A DNA stretch of 32,710 bases from Deltaproteobacteria bacterium (GCA_016208235.1 JACQYN010000143.1:1-32710), one strand, 5' to 3'. Positions 7,532 through 15,843 are shown, counted from the first letter of the stretch. The notes: a model not told the origin generated them from the sequence alone. Program-made: numbers and translations.

Positions 7532-8203
7532 TTACTCCTCTTGAATCACGTAACCTACGCCGCGCATCGTATGGATCAATTTCGGCTCCCGACCGGCGTC
7601 GATCTTTTTTCTCAAGTAGTTAACGTAAACGTCAATGATATTACTCATGGGATCGAAATCATAATCCCAGACATGTTCGGCGATCATGGTTCTGGTAAGC
7701 ACACGCCCGGGGTTCCGCATGAAGTAGTCAAGCAGGGCGAACTCCTTGGTGGAGAGGTCTATCCTCTCAGTTCCCCGGAATACAATCCGCCGCGCGGGAT
7801 CAAGGGTGAGGTCTGCCACCTGGATCAGCGGCGGCGCTGCTTCCACTCGCCGTCTGAGCAGGGCTCTAATCCTGGCCAGGAGTTCTTGAAAGGAAAAGGG
7901 CTTGGTCAGGTAGTCGTCCGCCCCGGTATCCAAACCGAGAACCTTATCTTCGATGGCCGCCCGCACGGTGAGGAGCAGAACGGGGGTTTTACCCTGGTTT
8001 TTGCGAAACTCCTGGAGAACTCTCAGCCCATCCATCTTCGGGAGATTGATATCCAGGATTATCAGGTCATGAACCCCCTCCAGGGCCATCAACAGGCCCT
8101 CACTGCCATCAAATGCCACATCTATGGCATGGCCCTCTTCCTCAAGCCCCTTCTTAATAAAGCCGGCAACCTTTTTCTCGTCTTCGACCACGAGAATGCG
8201 CAT
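7532..8203 (-). CDS. OmpR/CusR-type response regulator
   Basis: Its receiver domain (1-120) has the acidic pair EDE near the start, phospho-acceptor Asp in LIILDINLPKMDG (residue 51 from this start), Thr in LLLTVRA and Lys in YLTKPF. A winged-helix DNA-binding domain follows, with the helix pattern LSTKEFALLDYFMRNPGRVLTR and ending HTMRGVGYVIQEE. I place the start at ATG 8203, although a TTG directly before it is also in frame; AGGAAG lies upstream. The gene is followed by its kinase after 3 bp. Likely targets are its own operon and htrA, given the phased boxes at 6028-6055. The gap 8207-8421 upstream is AT-rich, holds no gene and presumably contains the promoter. Confidence 0.94.
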   Translation of the reverse strand: MRILVVEDEKKVAGFIKKGLEEEGHAIDVAFDGSEGLLMALEGVHDLIILDINLPKMDGLRVLQEFRKNQGKTPVLLLTVRAAIEDKVLGLDTGADDYLTKPFSFQELLARIRALLRRRVEAAPPLIQVADLTLDPARRIVFRGTERIDLSTKEFALLDYFMRNPGRVLTRTMIAEHVWDYDFDPMSNIIDVYVNYLRKKIDAGREPKLIHTMRGVGYVIQEE

Positions 8204-8421
8204 CAAATGAGCTTCCTGTGATAAGATTCAATGTCACCTGATCAACTTTTTGTAGTTGCTCTCCAGGTATTTTACCATTTTTTTAAAACGGGCATAATTC
8301 TGCTGGTATGGCGGAAGGTCTCCTGTTCTAAACTTCACAGGCCAATCGCTATAGCCCTATAAATATGCCTTGACGTGCGGTCGGTAAATGATTTCGAAAA
8401 ATTTTATTTAATCATTTATGA

Positions 8422-10857
8422 TCATCTATGGAATATTATTCCGGTGTGGTTTAGTATCCGGTAAAGCACCACTTTCAAGGGATCGGTGATCAGGAGTTCC
8501 AGCACCGCCAGGCCCCACACCAACCCCGCGAGTTGCCAACTGATGGGAGGTACCCACCAGCCGAAGACGGCGATGGCGGTGGCCAAAGCTCGACTTACAA
8601 CTCCGGACCAGACCATCAAGGCACTGGGTTTGAGGGACCAGAACATCCCCCGGGTGCGGCCCATGTAGATATATAAATAGCCGGAGACGGTGAATTTCAG
8701 GAAATTGAGGGTCTGGAGGGAGCCCTGTTCGAGGTGGAGGATTTCCAGGCCGATATAGAACAGTACGAAAGAAAAGATCACTCCCATGAGGCCCAAATAA
8801 GTGGCGACACTCATCACTACCCGCATGTCCCATCTTACCGGATCGTTGTCAGGCCGGACATTATCATAAGCAATGGAGAGGATGGGGATGTCGTTCAGGA
8901 GCACCTGCAAAATGACCATAATGGCGGTCACCGCGTAAAAATTGAAAATCACCAGGGACAGGGTGATGAAAAACAGCACTCGCAGGATGCCGCCGATACG
9001 ATAGATGGCGTAACTGTTCATGCGCTGAAAGATTTTGCGGGCCTCCCGGATGGCGTCGATGATCACCGAGAGCCCCGGTTGGGTCAGGACGATGGCAGCG
9101 GCGGATTTCGCCGCATCCGTGGCGCCGTCCACGGCAATCCCCACATCGGCTTTCTTTAAGGCCGGGGCGTCGTTGACCCCGTCACCGGTCATGCCCACAA
9201 TGTGCCCTCTGGCCTGCAATAATTCTACGATGTGGTACTTATGCTCCGGAAACACCTGGGCGAACCCCTCGGCTTCTTCCACCACGCGCTCGGCTATCCG
9301 GTCGGGCTTGTCCAAAAAGGCGTCCACCAGTTGGATATTCGTCCCCAGGTGCACCTCCCGGGCGATCTCCTGGGCAATAGCCACATGGTCGCCCGTGACC
9401 ATTTTTACCTGGACGCCCAAGTCCTGGGCGGTTTTGATGGTAGCCGCCGAATCTTCCCACGGGGGATCATAGAGGGCGATAAGACCCACGTATTGCCAGG
9501 GCCCCCGGGTATCCGCTCTGGCCACCCCCAGAGCGCGATATCCCTTGGTGGCACATTCCTCCACCAGCCGGTCGACTTCCTTGGCGACGGGGGCACTCTC
9601 TTCCAGCAGGGCCAGGATTACTTGCGGCGCCCCCTTGGTCACCCGGAAGGAGTGGCCGTCTTTAGCCTCCACCAAGGCTTCCGTGCGCTTGGATACGGGG
9701 TCAAAAGGCTTGAATGCCTGGATTGAGTAGTCCTGTGGGGAACCGGCCGCGGCCATTTCCTGGTCTTTTTTGATGATCGCCACATCTATGGAGTCGTTGT
9801 CTTCTTTCCTTGAGGCCAATGTCCCGAACCGCAGCACGTCCGGTTCGCTGAAACCGCCGAAGGGTTTCACCTCCCCGACAGTGAGGGCATTCTGGGTGAT
9901 GGTGCCGGTCTTATCGCAGCACAAGACATCCATGCCCGCCAGTTCGTCGATGACCGCCATCTTGCGAGCGATGGCCCCCCGGGCGGCCAGGACCCCGGCG
10001 CCCACCGCCAGGGTGACCGACAGTACCGCCGGCAGGGTCGCAGGCACCGCCGCCACGATCAAGACCAGGGCATACTGTAAGGTGTGCAAAATATTCTGGT
10101 GCCGGTACAGGGACACTAAAAAAATGATCAGCACCATGCCCAGACCCACGAGCATCAAGTAATCGCCGATCTTGAGGAGGGCCTTTTGAAAGTGGCTCTT
10201 GGTACGGGCCTCATCCACCAGCTTAGCGGTTTGGCCAAAATAGGTATTCATGCCGGTATTGATCACCAGGGCGTCCATTTCTCCCTGGCGCACAATGGAG
10301 CCGGAATAGGCCACCTCTCCCGGGGGCTTTTCCACGGGGAGCGATTCGCCGGTCAACGTGGATTGGTCGATGAGCAGGTAATCGCCGGATAACAATTGCA
10401 GGTCGGCAGGGACGATATCCCCCAGGCGCACCCGGACCAGATCGCCCGGCACCAGTTCCCGGGCGGCCACTTCCAGCCATTGACCGTCTCGCCGCACTCT
10501 GGCGCTCAGAGCCAGTTTTTGTTTCAGCAAGTCAATGGCATGGTCCGCTTTTTGCCTCTGCCAGAAGCCGACGCCGGCGTTGAGCAGGAGCATGGCCAGG
10601 ATAATATAAAAGTCATCCCAGCGATGAATAACCGCGGCGATAACTGCCGCGACCTCGATCATCACGGGGATGGGCCCCCAGAAGAACCCCAGGAACTTCA
10701 GGATGGGATGGCTTTTCTTTTCGGCAATTTCATTAAAACCGTACTGCTTGAGACGTTCCTGCGCTTCCGGCGTCGACAACCCCGCCTCCGGGACAGCGGG
10801 GGCTGTAGGCTCCTTCAGGGTCTTATTTTTTATCTTTTCTTGCTTTCTTTCCCTCAT
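8422..10857 (-). CDS. Plasma-membrane-type P-type H+-ATPase (P3A)
   Basis: The 811-aa P-type ATPase has a cation-ATPase N-terminal segment (LSTPEAQERLKQYGFNEI) and an actuator motif TGES (169-172). Its M4 motif is VPATLP (about 271-276). The phosphorylation site is Asp315 in CCDKTGTIT, and the hinge motif is TGDGVNDAPALKKADVGIAV. The M4 sequence, the short N-terminus and the lack of a heavy-metal CPC motif place it with PMA-type proton pumps, known in fungi, plants, archaea and some bacteria, rather than with metal or Ca2+ pumps. It would export protons at the cost of ATP and generate membrane potential or resist acid. It ends 215 bp upstream of the regulator gene on the same strand. Ion specificity is inferred from family features. 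Confidence 0.9.
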   Translation of the reverse strand: MRERKQEKIKNKTLKEPTAPAVPEAGLSTPEAQERLKQYGFNEIAEKKSHPILKFLGFFWGPIPVMIEVAAVIAAVIHRWDDFYIILAMLLLNAGVGFWQRQKADHAIDLLKQKLALSARVRRDGQWLEVAARELVPGDLVRVRLGDIVPADLQLLSGDYLLIDQSTLTGESLPVEKPPGEVAYSGSIVRQGEMDALVINTGMNTYFGQTAKLVDEARTKSHFQKALLKIGDYLMLVGLGMVLIIFLVSLYRHQNILHTLQYALVLIVAAVPATLPAVLSVTLAVGAGVLAARGAIARKMAVIDELAGMDVLCCDKTGTITQNALTVGEVKPFGGFSEPDVLRFGTLASRKEDNDSIDVAIIKKDQEMAAAGSPQDYSIQAFKPFDPVSKRTEALVEAKDGHSFRVTKGAPQVILALLEESAPVAKEVDRLVEECATKGYRALGVARADTRGPWQYVGLIALYDPPWEDSAATIKTAQDLGVQVKMVTGDHVAIAQEIAREVHLGTNIQLVDAFLDKPDRIAERVVEEAEGFAQVFPEHKYHIVELLQARGHIVGMTGDGVNDAPALKKADVGIAVDGATDAAKSAAAIVLTQPGLSVIIDAIREARKIFQRMNSYAIYRIGGILRVLFFITLSLVIFNFYAVTAIMVILQVLLNDIPILSIAYDNVRPDNDPVRWDMRVVMSVATYLGLMGVIFSFVLFYIGLEILHLEQGSLQTLNFLKFTVSGYLYIYMGRTRGMFWSLKPSALMVWSGVVSRALATAIAVFGWWVPPISWQLAGLVWGLAVLELLITDPLKVVLYRILNHTGIIFHR

Positions 10858-11007
10858 AGCTACGGCCTGTTGGGTTTGTTATTAAGCGCATCGGAACATG
10901 CTCCCCCACCTTAAATCCCTCACCCTTACGTATTGTCGTTTACCTTTAAAATCATTTCCCTAAAAATGGTGCCTTTCATCATGCTGGCATTCATAGAACC
11001 AAACGCC

Positions 11008-11700
11008 TTATTTGAGCCCCAACAAGGGTGCCAGCACAATCCCGGTGAAGTCCTGGAGGAAGTGCATCACCATGGGCGCCACCAGGCTTTTCCGCCAAAG
11101 GTATATGACTGCGAACACCAATCCCATGGTCCCCACCGTGACCACCCCGGAGGTTCCTTCATAGCCGTGCCCGAGAGAAAAGATCACGCCCGATAACGCT
11201 GCCGCCCAAGGGGGACTTAAGTTAACGCCCCGGAAGCGCAGCAGCAAGTAGCCGCGAAAGATGGTTTCTTCCACGATCGCCACCAATACGACCAGAAAGA
11301 AGGCCAGCAGCAATTCCGCCCGGCCCCTGGCCTCCAGGAACGAAGGCATCGGCGTCGCCGGGGCGGATAGCCCCGCGGCTTGCAGCGCGTGGTCAAGTAA
11401 GCCGGCTGCAAAGAACATGGGCAGGAACAAGGCGATTCCCAGGGCAACATCTTTCCAGCCGTTCTTGAAGTTCCAGCCCAACTGCTCCAAAGGCTCGCCA
11501 TTGCGCCAGATAAAAAATAGAATCAGGCTGACCAGGGCCAGGTCCCGCAGAATGACCGAAAATGCCGTAAACACAAAGCCCAGGCTTCCCTGGCGGATTA
11601 CGAAGAAGGAAAGGACCATGGAGGGAACAATCAGAAACAAGAAAACGGAAACTTCCAGGAGTTGTTCCTTTTGACTTTTCGGGGTTGTATTAATCAGCAT
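11008..11700 (-). CDS. CPBP-family intramembrane metalloprotease (CAAX/Abi type)
   Basis: The 230-aa polytopic membrane protein carries the CPBP glutamic-type protease signature. EETIFRGYLL supplies Glu144/Glu145 and the following Arg. A second conserved motif has His178 (SLGHGYEG) and a third His213 (VMHFLQDF). Roughly six to seven hydrophobic helices are visible. The family cleaves membrane or prenylated proteins, and some members are bacteriocin-immunity or stress factors; the bacterial substrate is generally unknown. GAGGT lies before the ATG. The gene begins 42 bp after the remnant of an RND pump and is followed by the H+-ATPase after 150 bp, all on one strand, so it may once have been the last gene of the efflux operon. 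Confidence 0.88.
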   Translation of the reverse strand: MLINTTPKSQKEQLLEVSVFLFLIVPSMVLSFFVIRQGSLGFVFTAFSVILRDLALVSLILFFIWRNGEPLEQLGWNFKNGWKDVALGIALFLPMFFAAGLLDHALQAAGLSAPATPMPSFLEARGRAELLLAFFLVVLVAIVEETIFRGYLLLRFRGVNLSPPWAAALSGVIFSLGHGYEGTSGVVTVGTMGLVFAVIYLWRKSLVAPMVMHFLQDFTGIVLAPLLGLK

Positions 11701-11742
11701 GGCGCTTACCTCATTAGGATTGGTTTATCTGCCGCAGATGCC

Positions 11743-11889
11743 CTATCCAAAGAATATGCGAGAGACCGCTTTAAGCCGAAATTTCCTGGTCGCGAGTCTC
11801 AACCCGGCCAAATCAAAGGGCAAAAGTGGCAGCACCAGAAGATTCAGGATGGTTGAAGTCGCTATTTCCCCGAGCACGACAATGGCCAA
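11743..11889 (-). pseudogene. C-terminal remnant of a CusA/CzcA-type RND efflux pump
   Basis: An open frame of about 48 codons reads LAIVVLGEIATSTILNLLVL then PLLPFDLAGLRLATRKF and stops at TAG (11743-11745). The pattern LAIVVLG-x2-TST-x-LNLLVLP is the signature of the final transmembrane helix of heavy-metal-efflux RND proteins. The roughly 1000 residues that should come before it are missing; instead the frame abuts the N-terminal part of a TolC-like gene. It is a deletion remnant with no start codon of its own. Identification of the fragment is firm; substrate (metal ion) is family knowledge. Confidence 0.78.
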
Positions 11890-12236
11890 GGGTGGGTGAC
11901 ATATTCAGGGGTAAACCTGGCAATCGGGTTGGGGCGCTGCCCGGCGGCGGTGATTATACTGGCTTCAGCCACCTGCCATCTGGCCCGGGCCACATCCAGA
12001 CGGGGTGATAATACAGCGCCGCCAGGGTAAGCATGGGAAAATCCCAGGAACGGGGGGGCCAGGAGGTAAGCTCCCCGGTTGAGGTTATTTTCCAAAAATT
12101 CTTTAAGCCTTAGGTCATCCAGCTTGCGGCTTTCCAGGGCAGTGGCGGTTTTCACCGGCGATAGCGATTGCGGGTGAAATTTGGCACACCCGGCCATCAA
12201 GATAATAACTATCAATCCCAGCGCCGTTTTGCTCAG
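11890..12236 (-). pseudogene. N-terminal remnant of a TolC-family outer-membrane efflux lipoprotein, with two frameshifts
   Basis: The product begins SKTALGLIVIILMAGCAKFH, a lipoprotein signal with lipobox LMAGC. It continues LDDLRLKEFLENNLN, then in a second frame TSWPPRSWDFPMLTLAALYY, then back in the first frame LDVARARWQVAEA and ITAAGQRPNPIARFTPEYV. These are classic N-terminal blocks of CusC/TolC-like metal efflux factors. One extra G near 12070 and one missing base near 12000 offset each other. The natural start seems to be CTG at 12236 (perhaps a mutated ATG) 6 bp after GGAGGG. The sequence then joins directly to the RND C-terminus. The adaptor protein and most of both partners are gone. 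Confidence 0.78.
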
Positions 12237-12522
12237 ATTTTTCCCTCCACAAGTAAGGTAAGGACTGATTTTTCCTTTTTCAACCGCAGGGTGCGGACTA
12301 ACGGATGAACCGTTGAGGCGGGAATGGACAACCGGCTCAGCACACTGCTCGCCCATTTGGGCAGGGTAACGTTTTTGGCCGGCTGCAGCTTGAAGAACTC
12401 CTGACCGCCGAAACCTTTGGTGGCAAGGGGTTTGCCGGAGGCCTCGGGGGCTGAGCATGCCGCCGGAGCTCAAGGATACCTTGTGGGGACTCCGCCGGCG
12501 GCCTGGGCGCCATCCTGAATAA
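12237..12522. other. Gene-free stretch between efflux and integrase remnants
   Basis: No convincing coding sequence is visible. Long open frames exist on the minus strand, but their composition looks random and one begins as a shadow of the tRNA. A small perfect hairpin (AACGG/CCGTT, 12300-12314) and an imperfect GC-rich palindrome around 12459-12503 are the only structures seen. It is probably decayed accessory DNA plus the old efflux promoter. Confidence 0.5.
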
Positions 12523-12840
12523 GTCTTTATTAACCCAAAGACCGAGAAATCCTTCACTCAGCGCCGCCGGCTGATCCAGGGTATTTGCCGCCGAGCCGGG
12601 GTGAGGATCTTCGGCTTTCACGCCATTCGGCACATGGGCGCGGACTGGTTGATGAATCACGGAGAGGACCTGCGCACCATCTCCTTCTACCTGCGTCACA
12701 AGTCCCTGGCCACCACGGAAAAATATTTGCGCCGCCGTCCGGATGAGGGCCTGAAAAGGGCTGCTCGAACCCTCCAAAATAAGAAACCGCTCACAAATCC
12801 GCTCATGCAAATGAGCAGTGAAAGCGGCTCCCAAGATTAA
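12523..12840 (+). pseudogene. C-terminal remnant of a tyrosine recombinase (phage-type integrase)
   Basis: The frame is open from 12523 (after a TAA) and reads [20 protein letters not shown], then [18 protein letters not shown]. It ends [15 protein letters not shown] plus a tail to TAA at 12838-12840. The HAIRH box supplies the catalytic His-x-x-Arg, LRHKS supplies the second His, and TTEKYL contains the catalytic Tyr. The N-terminal arm-binding and core domains and the first catalytic Arg are absent, so it cannot be active. It ends 14 bp from the 3' end of tRNA-Ala, the classical place for an integrase gene of an element inserted at a tRNA. Confidence 0.85.
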
Positions 12841-12854
12841 CTTATTGAAATCCT

Positions 12855-12930
12855 TGGTGGAGATGAGGGGATTTGAACCCCTGACCTCCTGCATGCGAAG
12901 CAGGCGCTCTTCCGGCTGAGCTACATCCCC
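12855..12930 (-). tRNA. tRNA-Ala (anticodon CGC), CCA encoded
   Basis: The complementary strand folds as a complete cloverleaf. The acceptor GGGGATG pairs with CATCTCC, the D-arm begins AGCTC, the anticodon stem CCTGC/GCAGG encloses loop TTCGCAT (anticodon CGC), and the T-arm is AGGGG-TTCAAAT-CCCCT. The third acceptor pair is G:U, the alanine identity element. The 3' CCA is genomically encoded. The 3' end faces the integrase remnant. Confidence 0.95.
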
Positions 12931-13006
12931 ACGCACCTTAAATTATGGCTGCTTCCCCGGAGATGTCAAGCATAATTGGGCTGACGACTCTTTGGGAAGG
13001 CCGTTC

Positions 13007-13267
13007 TTCGAAAAGTTCAAAGTTCAAGGTTCAAGGTTCAAAGTTTAGACCGCGACACCCGAAAGCTTTTCATAATTTATGGGTGGGCCGAGGCTCATTG
13101 GCGACTATGTGGTCTATCCCCTTGTATCTCTAATTTTCCTGGGATATTAATAACCGGAGCAGTCATCAACGGGCCTTCGGCTCATCTGTAAATATGAAAA
13201 AGCTCCCGGGAGTCTTACGGGCCAAACTTTGAACTTTGAACTTTGAACCTTGAACTTTGAACTTTTC
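13007..13267 (+). repeat. Inverted pair of heptad arrays (AAGTTCA type) enclosing about 180 bp
   Basis: Five 7-bp units AAGTTCA/AGGTTCA/AAGTTTA (13013-13047) are mirrored by five units TGAACTT/TGAACCT on the other side (13230-13264), both flanked by CGAAAAG-type ends. The enclosed sequence also shows weak inverted symmetry (AGCTTTTCATAATTTA against TAAATATGAAAAAGCT). Apart from this structure the 396-bp gap 12931-13326 holds no gene or promoter that I can identify. Confidence 0.8.
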
Positions 13268-13326
13268 GGGGGAGACGGGGTGGAGCCCCCGGCCCTCTCT
13301 CTCACTCGAATCATCAGGAGGCCGTT

Positions 13327-14280
13327 ATGGCGGCAGAGTGGCAGATTGTCGCATTTCCGGTGATCTTGCCGTGGCGGGAGGAATTTTGGACCCTTCCTCT
13401 TTATTTCCCCGATCTAAAAGTGGGGGTGGCGCCGGGCTGGCCCGGCAAGTTGCCTTACCAGGGCCTGCCCCTGCCGCCGGAAGCGGAAGTTTCGGTCCGG
13501 GATCTCAAGGGTTTCCAACCGGGGGAGTTACACCAATGGCAAGCATTTAAGGAGTACCGGCAGGCCCAGGAAGAACGGGAGGAGGACCTGATTCAGGCCA
13601 TCCGCCGGTATGGAGCCGCCCCGGCCTCTGAGCCCCCGTCTCCCCTGGACGCCTGGCGTCTGGCCTGGCAATTGGAGAAGATGATGGCGGACCAGGAGGC
13701 CCGGCTGGTCAGTGTGGACCGGGGCCAGGAGTGGTTGGCGGAAATTCTGGCGCCGGAGCCCTGGGAAGAACGGCCGCAATTGGGGCCGGTACCGGGGATC
13801 GGCGAAATGGTGGACCCGGAGCTGGCAAAGCTGCGCTACCATCTCTGGCAGCGGATCATGACGCCTTATTTACAGGACCATTGGACTCCTCTGCTCCTGG
13901 GCCGCACGGCCCGCCCCATCTTCCTCACTTTGAGGGGATGGCCGCAGTGGACCGGCCTGCGTGCCGTGCAAGCGCCTCTGCCGGGGTGCCGGAGCGAAGA
14001 GGAGTGGGCCAGGGTAATGGATGACGCCAAGCTGGGGGAACACCTGGCTAAATTCAGGGAGCTGTTGTCCGCGGCTCTCACCAGCGCGGCAGACTCCCAA
14101 GAATTGCCGGCCGTATCCCAGAAACTTCAGGATTTTGTGGAAAAATTCCTGGCGCCCAACTGGCCCCTTTCCCCCCTCTGGAATTGGACCCTGGAAATTT
14201 GGGGGCCGGACCCGGATTGGGAAGAGGCGATGCCGGTTCTCTGTTGGGCCGGGGCCGGAGCCGGAGTGCTGCCGGGGTAG
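13327..14280 (+). CDS. Hypothetical protein, 317 aa
   Basis: AGGAGG stands 5 bp before the ATG and codon use matches the neighbours, so the gene is real. The soluble protein is rich in Trp, Pro and Glu and has no signal peptide or membrane helix. The N-terminus has a beta-strand-like start (EWQIVAFPVILPW). A Glu/Arg-rich helix lies near residues 75-95 (YRQAQEEREEDLIQAIRRYG). The C-terminal half is helical with several Trp (LWNWTLEIWGPDPDWEEAM). I do not recognise the family. It stands alone on the plus strand, opposite the GTPase gene that converges on it, so context gives little help. Confidence 0.72.
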   Translation: MAAEWQIVAFPVILPWREEFWTLPLYFPDLKVGVAPGWPGKLPYQGLPLPPEAEVSVRDLKGFQPGELHQWQAFKEYRQAQEEREEDLIQAIRRYGAAPASEPPSPLDAWRLAWQLEKMMADQEARLVSVDRGQEWLAEILAPEPWEERPQLGPVPGIGEMVDPELAKLRYHLWQRIMTPYLQDHWTPLLLGRTARPIFLTLRGWPQWTGLRAVQAPLPGCRSEEEWARVMDDAKLGEHLAKFRELLSAALTSAADSQELPAVSQKLQDFVEKFLAPNWPLSPLWNWTLEIWGPDPDWEEAMPVLCWAGAGAGVLPG

Positions 14281-14355
14281 GGATACATTATGAGAATGAC
14301 AGAAAAAGCCCCTTTTGCAGAGGTCTTAAGTTAGTATGATTTTTTCAATTTTTAA

Positions 14356-14383
14356 CCGAAAACCGAAAACTGAAAACTGAAAA
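14356..14383 (+). repeat. Heptad array, four units (CCGAAAA/CTGAAAA)
   Basis: Four consecutive 7-bp units are followed by CCG. The array lies immediately beyond the stop codon of the minus-strand GTPase gene, between two convergent genes. Confidence 0.75.
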
Positions 14384-14388
14384 CCGTT

Positions 14389-15372
14389 TTAAAGATGCAG
14401 TTCCACCACGTCCCCTTCCTGGAGCACATAATCCCGCTGCACCCGTTGGCCCTCAAAGGTCTCCCGCCCCCAGACCCGGGCGAACTTGAATTTCCGGGCA
14501 ATATCCTGATGAATCCGCTGGGCCAACTCAAAAACGGTGGTGCCCGCGGGGATGACAAAGGGAGCCGTGAAATTGGCGGCCTTGCCCGGGGCCCGGGTAT
14601 AGACCCGGACCAGGTCCAGGAGCTGAAAGAGCGCGGCCCGCAAGGGCGAAAGCCCCCGGTTCTCCCGGGCGGAGGCCGGCAAGGCGTGCAGATTTTCCCG
14701 CAGAACTTCCAGATAAAACTCCAGCTCCTCGGGATCGGGGAGCTGGTCGCTTTGGTGAAAAATAATCAAACTGGGCTTGGTGTTGAGACCGGCGGCCCCG
14801 GGAGCCGCTTCCTTCTTCCTGGGAGCCAACTGGAAAGAAGCCAGAATCTTTTCTATTGCCTGGAGTTGCTCCAGGGGGTCCGCGGGCGGGGCCAGGATCA
14901 GGGCCCAGGCGTCGGCCCGGCGCAGGAGGTCCGGAAACCAGGGGTCGAGATAGTCGTCCCCCAGGGGCGGGGTATCCAGGAGCTGGACCTGGACGTTTTC
15001 AAAGCGCATCATTCCCGCCAGGGGGGTCCGGGTGCTGTAAGGAAAATCGGCAATCAGAGGTTGGGCTTTGGTGAGCGCGGCCAGGAGGGAGGACTTGCCG
15101 GTGTTGGGAGGACCGATGAGGGCCACCTGGCCCACCCCCTCCTTGTCCACCAGAAAGGCGGGGGTGCGGCGGCCAGGACCTTGGCGGCCCCGGCCCTGGT
15201 CTTTAAGTTGGGAGATGCGCCGCCTTAAGTCCGCCTTGAGCTTATCAGTGCCCTTATGCTTGGGCATGATGGCCAGCATCTCCTCCAGATAACGGAGCTT
15301 TTCGCTGGCAGACCGGGCCTCCCGATAGCGTTTTTCCACCTCAAAATACTGGGGCGGAAGGTTGGCCGGCAT
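14389..15372 (-). CDS. DRG/Obg-like GTPase with TGS domain
   Basis: The 327-aa protein starts with a helical coiled segment (residues 8-60, YFEVEKRYREARSASEKLRY). A G domain carries G1 GPPNTGKSS (87-95), an STRTP switch-I threonine, and G3 DTPPL (133-137). A C-terminal TGS domain follows (about 262-327, VFELAQRIHQDIARKFKFAR to GDVVELHL). This is the layout of DRG-type translation-associated GTPases, common in archaea and eukaryotes and present in some bacteria. The G4 motif is degenerate: HQSD (206-209) instead of NKxD, so guanine specificity may be relaxed. An RNA- or ribosome-related role is likely from the TGS domain. It lies downstream of rpoZ on the same strand with a 176-bp gap that holds no gene. 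Confidence 0.85.
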   Translation of the reverse strand: MPANLPPQYFEVEKRYREARSASEKLRYLEEMLAIMPKHKGTDKLKADLRRRISQLKDQGRGRQGPGRRTPAFLVDKEGVGQVALIGPPNTGKSSLLAALTKAQPLIADFPYSTRTPLAGMMRFENVQVQLLDTPPLGDDYLDPWFPDLLRRADAWALILAPPADPLEQLQAIEKILASFQLAPRKKEAAPGAAGLNTKPSLIIFHQSDQLPDPEELEFYLEVLRENLHALPASARENRGLSPLRAALFQLLDLVRVYTRAPGKAANFTAPFVIPAGTTVFELAQRIHQDIARKFKFARVWGRETFEGQRVQRDYVLQEGDVVELHL

Positions 15373-15548
15373 CTCTCTCCCGGAGACTTATTAGGGCTGT
15401 TGGAAAGTTCTTTTTTTAAGGGAAGTGGCCAGGGGCCGCCACCGGCTGGAAAGCCAGGGGCGCAGGACCCGCCCTCCCCTTTGGGGCAAATTGGCAGAAT
15501 TCTCCTTAAGAGTTGGAAGGTCCCCTAAATGCTGGTTGGGGAAGTCTC

Positions 15549-15767
15549 TTATTCCTCCAGTTTTTCAGGGAGGCCCGGCAGGGGACCCGCGGGTACAATC
15601 CTGCCTGCGGCAATCTCCCGCAGGGCCATGACAATCTCCTTGTTGTCGCCTTTGACCATGACCGGCGCGCCCCGGTAAAACTGGCGCACCCGCTTGGCCG
15701 CCAGGTGCACCAGGCCGAACCGGGTGGGCACCTGCCGCAAACAGTCTTCAATAGTAACCCGGGCCAC
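15549..15767 (-). CDS. rpoZ: RNA polymerase omega subunit
   Basis: The 72-residue protein begins MARVTIEDCLRQVPTRFGLV and continues with LAAKRVRQF, the conserved core of omega, then KEIVMALREIAAGRI. The length is normal for the family. Omega binds the beta' subunit and helps RNA polymerase assembly, and in many bacteria forms part of a ppGpp site. GGAGGTG sits 6 bp before the ATG. A small GC hairpin (CCGCC/GGCGG) lies in the leader. The TGS GTPase follows on the same strand. Confidence 0.92.
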   Translation of the reverse strand: MARVTIEDCLRQVPTRFGLVHLAAKRVRQFYRGAPVMVKGDNKEIVMALREIAAGRIVPAGPLPGLPEKLEE

Positions 15768-15843
15768 GGATTACACCTCCAGGACCGCCTGAGAAAGGGC
15801 GGTGGCAATTTTATCAGCCTGTTTCCAGGGGCCTAACCCCGGC

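Noticed and set aside
12337-12936. Long minus-strand open frame beginning AQPEERLLRMQEVRGSNPL
   Set aside because: Its start is the translated tRNA-Ala sequence and the rest runs antisense to the integrase remnant; such peptides are known annotation artefacts.
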